A model generated the notes under the pieces. The model was not told the DNA's origin. It made no database searches and saw nothing but the letters and a program-made list of their open reading frames with translations. 8,206 bases of DNA from NCBI GenBank assembly GCA_017537495.1, contig JAFYKS010000163.1, positions 1-8,206 of the forward strand, in the 5' to 3' direction. The DNA comes from Bacillota bacterium. GTDB taxonomy: Bacteria > Bacillota > Clostridia > Peptostreptococcales > Anaerovoracaceae. Shown piece by piece: positions 6,526-8,206 of the stretch (position 1 is the first letter of the stretch; every line of letters starts with the position of its first letter). Position numbers and translations under genes: made by a program.

Positions 6526-7326
6526 ATGAAATTAACCATGTTAGGAACCGGACATGCTCTGGTGACAGAATGTTATAATACATGTTTTGTGATTTCGGAA
6601 GGCAGAAATCACTTTCTGGTGGATGGCGGCGGCGGAAATACCATATTGAAACAGTTAAAAGATGCAGGTATCAGTCTGGATGATATCCACGAGGTGTTTA
6701 TTACACACAAACATACCGACCATCTGCTTGGAATCGTATGGGTTGTCCGTGTCGTGTGTCAGCAGATGATGAAGGGAAAATATGATGGAATCCTGAACGT
6801 ATATGGACACGACGAGGTTTTGAATCTGCTTCGTGATATGGCCAGCAAACTTCTCTGGGAAAGAGAGTTTGCATTCATTGGTGACAGAATTCTGCTGCAT
6901 GAAGTAACCGACGGGCAGAGTGCGGAGATTATCGGACATAAGACCACATTTTTCGATGTATGTTCGAAGAAAGCAAAGCAGTTTGGGTTTTCCATGGAAA
7001 TCAGAACGAATGAAAAACTGACCTGCTGCGGGGATGAGCCGCTTCATGATACCGTGATGAACTATGCTGAAAACGCAAAATGGCTGCTCCACGAAGCTTT
7101 CTGCCTGTATTCAGAAAGAGACATTCATAAACCTTATGAAAAACACCATTCAACGGTAAAAGACGCCTGTGAACTGGCGGAGACCCTGAGCGTACAAAAT
7201 CTTATACTCTATCATACGGAAGATGATACGATTGCTGACCGTAAAAATCTGTATACCCGGGAGGGCAAGACGTATTATCATGGAAATCTGTTTGTACCAG
7301 ATGATTTGGAGAAAATTGACTTATGA
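6526..7326 (+). CDS. MBL-fold metallohydrolase, ribonuclease Z-like group
   Basis: This 266-residue protein opens with the strand typical of the fold (MKLTMLGTGHA) and a LVDGGGG turn (residues 31-37). The metal-binding motif HKHTDH follows (H61, H63, D65, H66; 6706-6723). Later come CCGDEPL (D170, the likely bridging aspartate), LLHEAF (H189, E190), HHST (207-210) and LILYH (H230), the order seen in ribonuclease Z and its relatives. These enzymes hydrolyse phosphodiester or related ester bonds with two zinc ions. True tRNA 3'-end processing needs an exosite arm that I cannot identify here, so the substrate is open. The usual third-motif histidine is not obvious; near the expected place I see FFDVCSKK with Cys146. 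The start ATG 6526 is 2 bases after the upstream stop, with GAGG at 6515-6518. The stop overlaps the next start (ATGA, 7323-7326), which suggests translational coupling. Confidence 0.88.
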   Translation: MKLTMLGTGHALVTECYNTCFVISEGRNHFLVDGGGGNTILKQLKDAGISLDDIHEVFITHKHTDHLLGIVWVVRVVCQQMMKGKYDGILNVYGHDEVLNLLRDMASKLLWEREFAFIGDRILLHEVTDGQSAEIIGHKTTFFDVCSKKAKQFGFSMEIRTNEKLTCCGDEPLHDTVMNYAENAKWLLHEAFCLYSERDIHKPYEKHHSTVKDACELAETLSVQNLILYHTEDDTIADRKNLYTREGKTYYHGNLFVPDDLEKIDL

Positions 7327-7796
7327 GAAATGAGATAAAAGTATTAATGATCTGTCATGGCAATATCTGCAGATCGCCAATGGCTGAGTATGTACTGCAG
7401 GACATGGTCCGCAAGCAGCATATGGACAGCCTGTTCCACATTGAGTCTGCGGCTACCAGCCGGGAAGAAATCGGCAACGATGTGCATTACGGCACGAAAG
7501 GCAAGCTGGCGGAAGTTGGAATCCCTTGCCCGAAGAGAAGAGCCAGACAGGTGACCAAGGACGATTATGAAGATTTTGACTGGCTGCTGATTATGGACGG
7601 AAACAACCGCCGGAACCTGTTGCGGATTATCGGAAGTGACCCATCCGGCAAAGTTCACGGACTGCTGGATTTCGCACCACGGCCAAGAGATATCGCAGAC
7701 CCGTGGTATACGGGGAATTTTGACGTGACTTATGATGACGTGGTGGAGGGCTGTGAAACCTTCCTGAAACATTTGAAAGAAACAGGAGTAATTTAA
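7323..7796 (+). CDS. Low-molecular-weight protein tyrosine phosphatase
   Basis: This 157-residue cytosolic enzyme has the CX5R phosphate-binding loop near the N-terminus, CHGNICRS (C11 nucleophile, R17, S18; 7353-7376). The general-acid loop is DPWYTGNF (D126) towards the C-terminus. That spacing and length match the LMW-PTP family, which removes phosphate from tyrosine through a phosphocysteine intermediate. Arsenate reductases of related fold are less likely because the DPWY loop with its tyrosine is typical of phosphatases. The start is ATG 7323, overlapping the stop of the MBL gene by 4 bases, with GGAG at 7308-7311. In Firmicutes such enzymes often act on bacterial tyrosine kinases or arginine-phosphorylated proteins. 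No kinase is in the window, so the target is unknown. Confidence 0.95.
   Translation: MRNEIKVLMICHGNICRSPMAEYVLQDMVRKQHMDSLFHIESAATSREEIGNDVHYGTKGKLAEVGIPCPKRRARQVTKDDYEDFDWLLIMDGNNRRNLLRIIGSDPSGKVHGLLDFAPRPRDIADPWYTGNFDVTYDDVVEGCETFLKHLKETGVI
7784..7788 (+). promoter_or_regulatory. Ribosome binding site of the membrane-protein gene
   Basis: AGGAG lies inside the last codons of the phosphatase gene, 12 bases before ATG 7801. The spacing is a little long but it is the only good candidate, and no other start codon lies closer in that frame. Confidence 0.55.
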
Positions 7797-7800
7797 TTCA

Positions 7801-8206
7801 ATGAGCAATTTACATAAAGAACAGAATCAGTCTCTGGTCAGCATCCTGAAAAACAGCCTGCTGGCGGCCTTTGGTCTCTTTGGCTTCGGTGTGGGTGTAT
7901 ACCTGACCATCCAGGCCAACATCGGGGTAGCACCATGGGACACATTCTATCTTGGTATAAATAAAGTTACTGGAATCCAGTACGGAAATATTTCCATTGC
8001 GGCGTCTATCATCATCATTTTGATTGACGTGTTTGTACTGAAAGAGCGAATCGGTATCGGTACACTGCTGGATGCGGTGGTGGTGGGCAAGACCGTGGAC
8101 CTGATGAACTGGCTGAATCTGGTTCCTGCCCAGCAAAATCTGATCGTCGGCGTGATTCTCATGCTGATTGGTCTTTTCATCATGGGCTTTTCACAGTATC
8201 TCTATA
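7801..8206 (+). CDS. YczE/YyaS/YitT-type integral membrane protein (3' end outside window)
   Basis: The frame starting at ATG 7801 stays open to the window edge, giving 135 residues. A short polar N-terminus is followed by a hydrophobic segment (about residues 19-38), then NIGVAPWDTFYLGI, a second membrane segment (about 63-80), the loop GIGTLLDAVVVGKTVD (85-100) and a third segment (about 113-131). The APWD motif after the first helix and the GIGT...VGK.VD loop are characteristic of the YczE family (COG2364-like), usually of about 200-230 residues with five or so helices, so roughly a third is missing. The function of the family is poorly defined; it is often regarded as a transporter-like or regulatory membrane protein. 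It begins 4 bases after the phosphatase stop and is probably in the same transcript. Confidence 0.85.
   Translation, partial: MSNLHKEQNQSLVSILKNSLLAAFGLFGFGVGVYLTIQANIGVAPWDTFYLGINKVTGIQYGNISIAASIIIILIDVFVLKERIGIGTLLDAVVVGKTVDLMNWLNLVPAQQNLIVGVILMLIGLFIMGFSQYLY

Overview
The window reads as one strand of an anaerobic Firmicute chromosome, most likely a clostridium of the Lachnospiraceae type. The basis is moderate GC, AGGAG-type ribosome binding sites, ATG/GTG starts, very tight gene packing and the kinds of protein families present. This taxonomic call is an inference; no rRNA or marker gene is in view. Six genes, all on the + strand, run head to tail with gaps of 36, 28, 2, -4 and 4 bases. 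I see no promoter or terminator between them, so they look like one operon that enters from the left and leaves on the right.

Left two thirds (1-5721): a large soluble FtsK/SpoIIIE-type ATPase, cut by the left window edge, is followed by an 828-residue protein that I do not recognise. The ATPase has an N-terminal coiled coil and, by my reading, three tandem RecA-like domains. Only the middle one keeps Walker A and Walker B; the first and third keep the fold signature without the nucleotide-binding loop. This is the layout logic of EccC/EssC-type multi-domain motors, but no membrane segment is visible in the part shown. The 828-residue partner is built from internal duplications: two copies of a 91-residue beta-rich domain separated by a Gly/Ser/Lys linker, then four divergent copies of a roughly 100-residue domain, the last set off by a Pro/Glu and acidic linker. 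The pair is the best candidate here for an undescribed system.

Right third (5750-8206): a calcineurin-like metallophosphoesterase of the PPP/ApaH type, a metallo-beta-lactamase-fold hydrolase of the ribonuclease Z-like group, a low-molecular-weight protein tyrosine phosphatase and the start of a YczE/YyaS/YitT-type membrane protein. These are recognisable families with intact catalytic motifs, apart from one uncertain position in the MBL protein. Two are phosphatases, so phosphorylation-based control of the ATPase/repeat-protein pair is possible, but nothing in the sequence proves it.

Non-coding space is almost nil. Structure not explained by the genes is a perfect 11-bp inverted repeat with a 4-base loop early in the metallophosphoesterase gene, and two perfect 16-bp palindromes inside coding sequence. 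There are no tRNA or rRNA genes, CRISPR repeats, insertion sequences or attachment sites that I can support.
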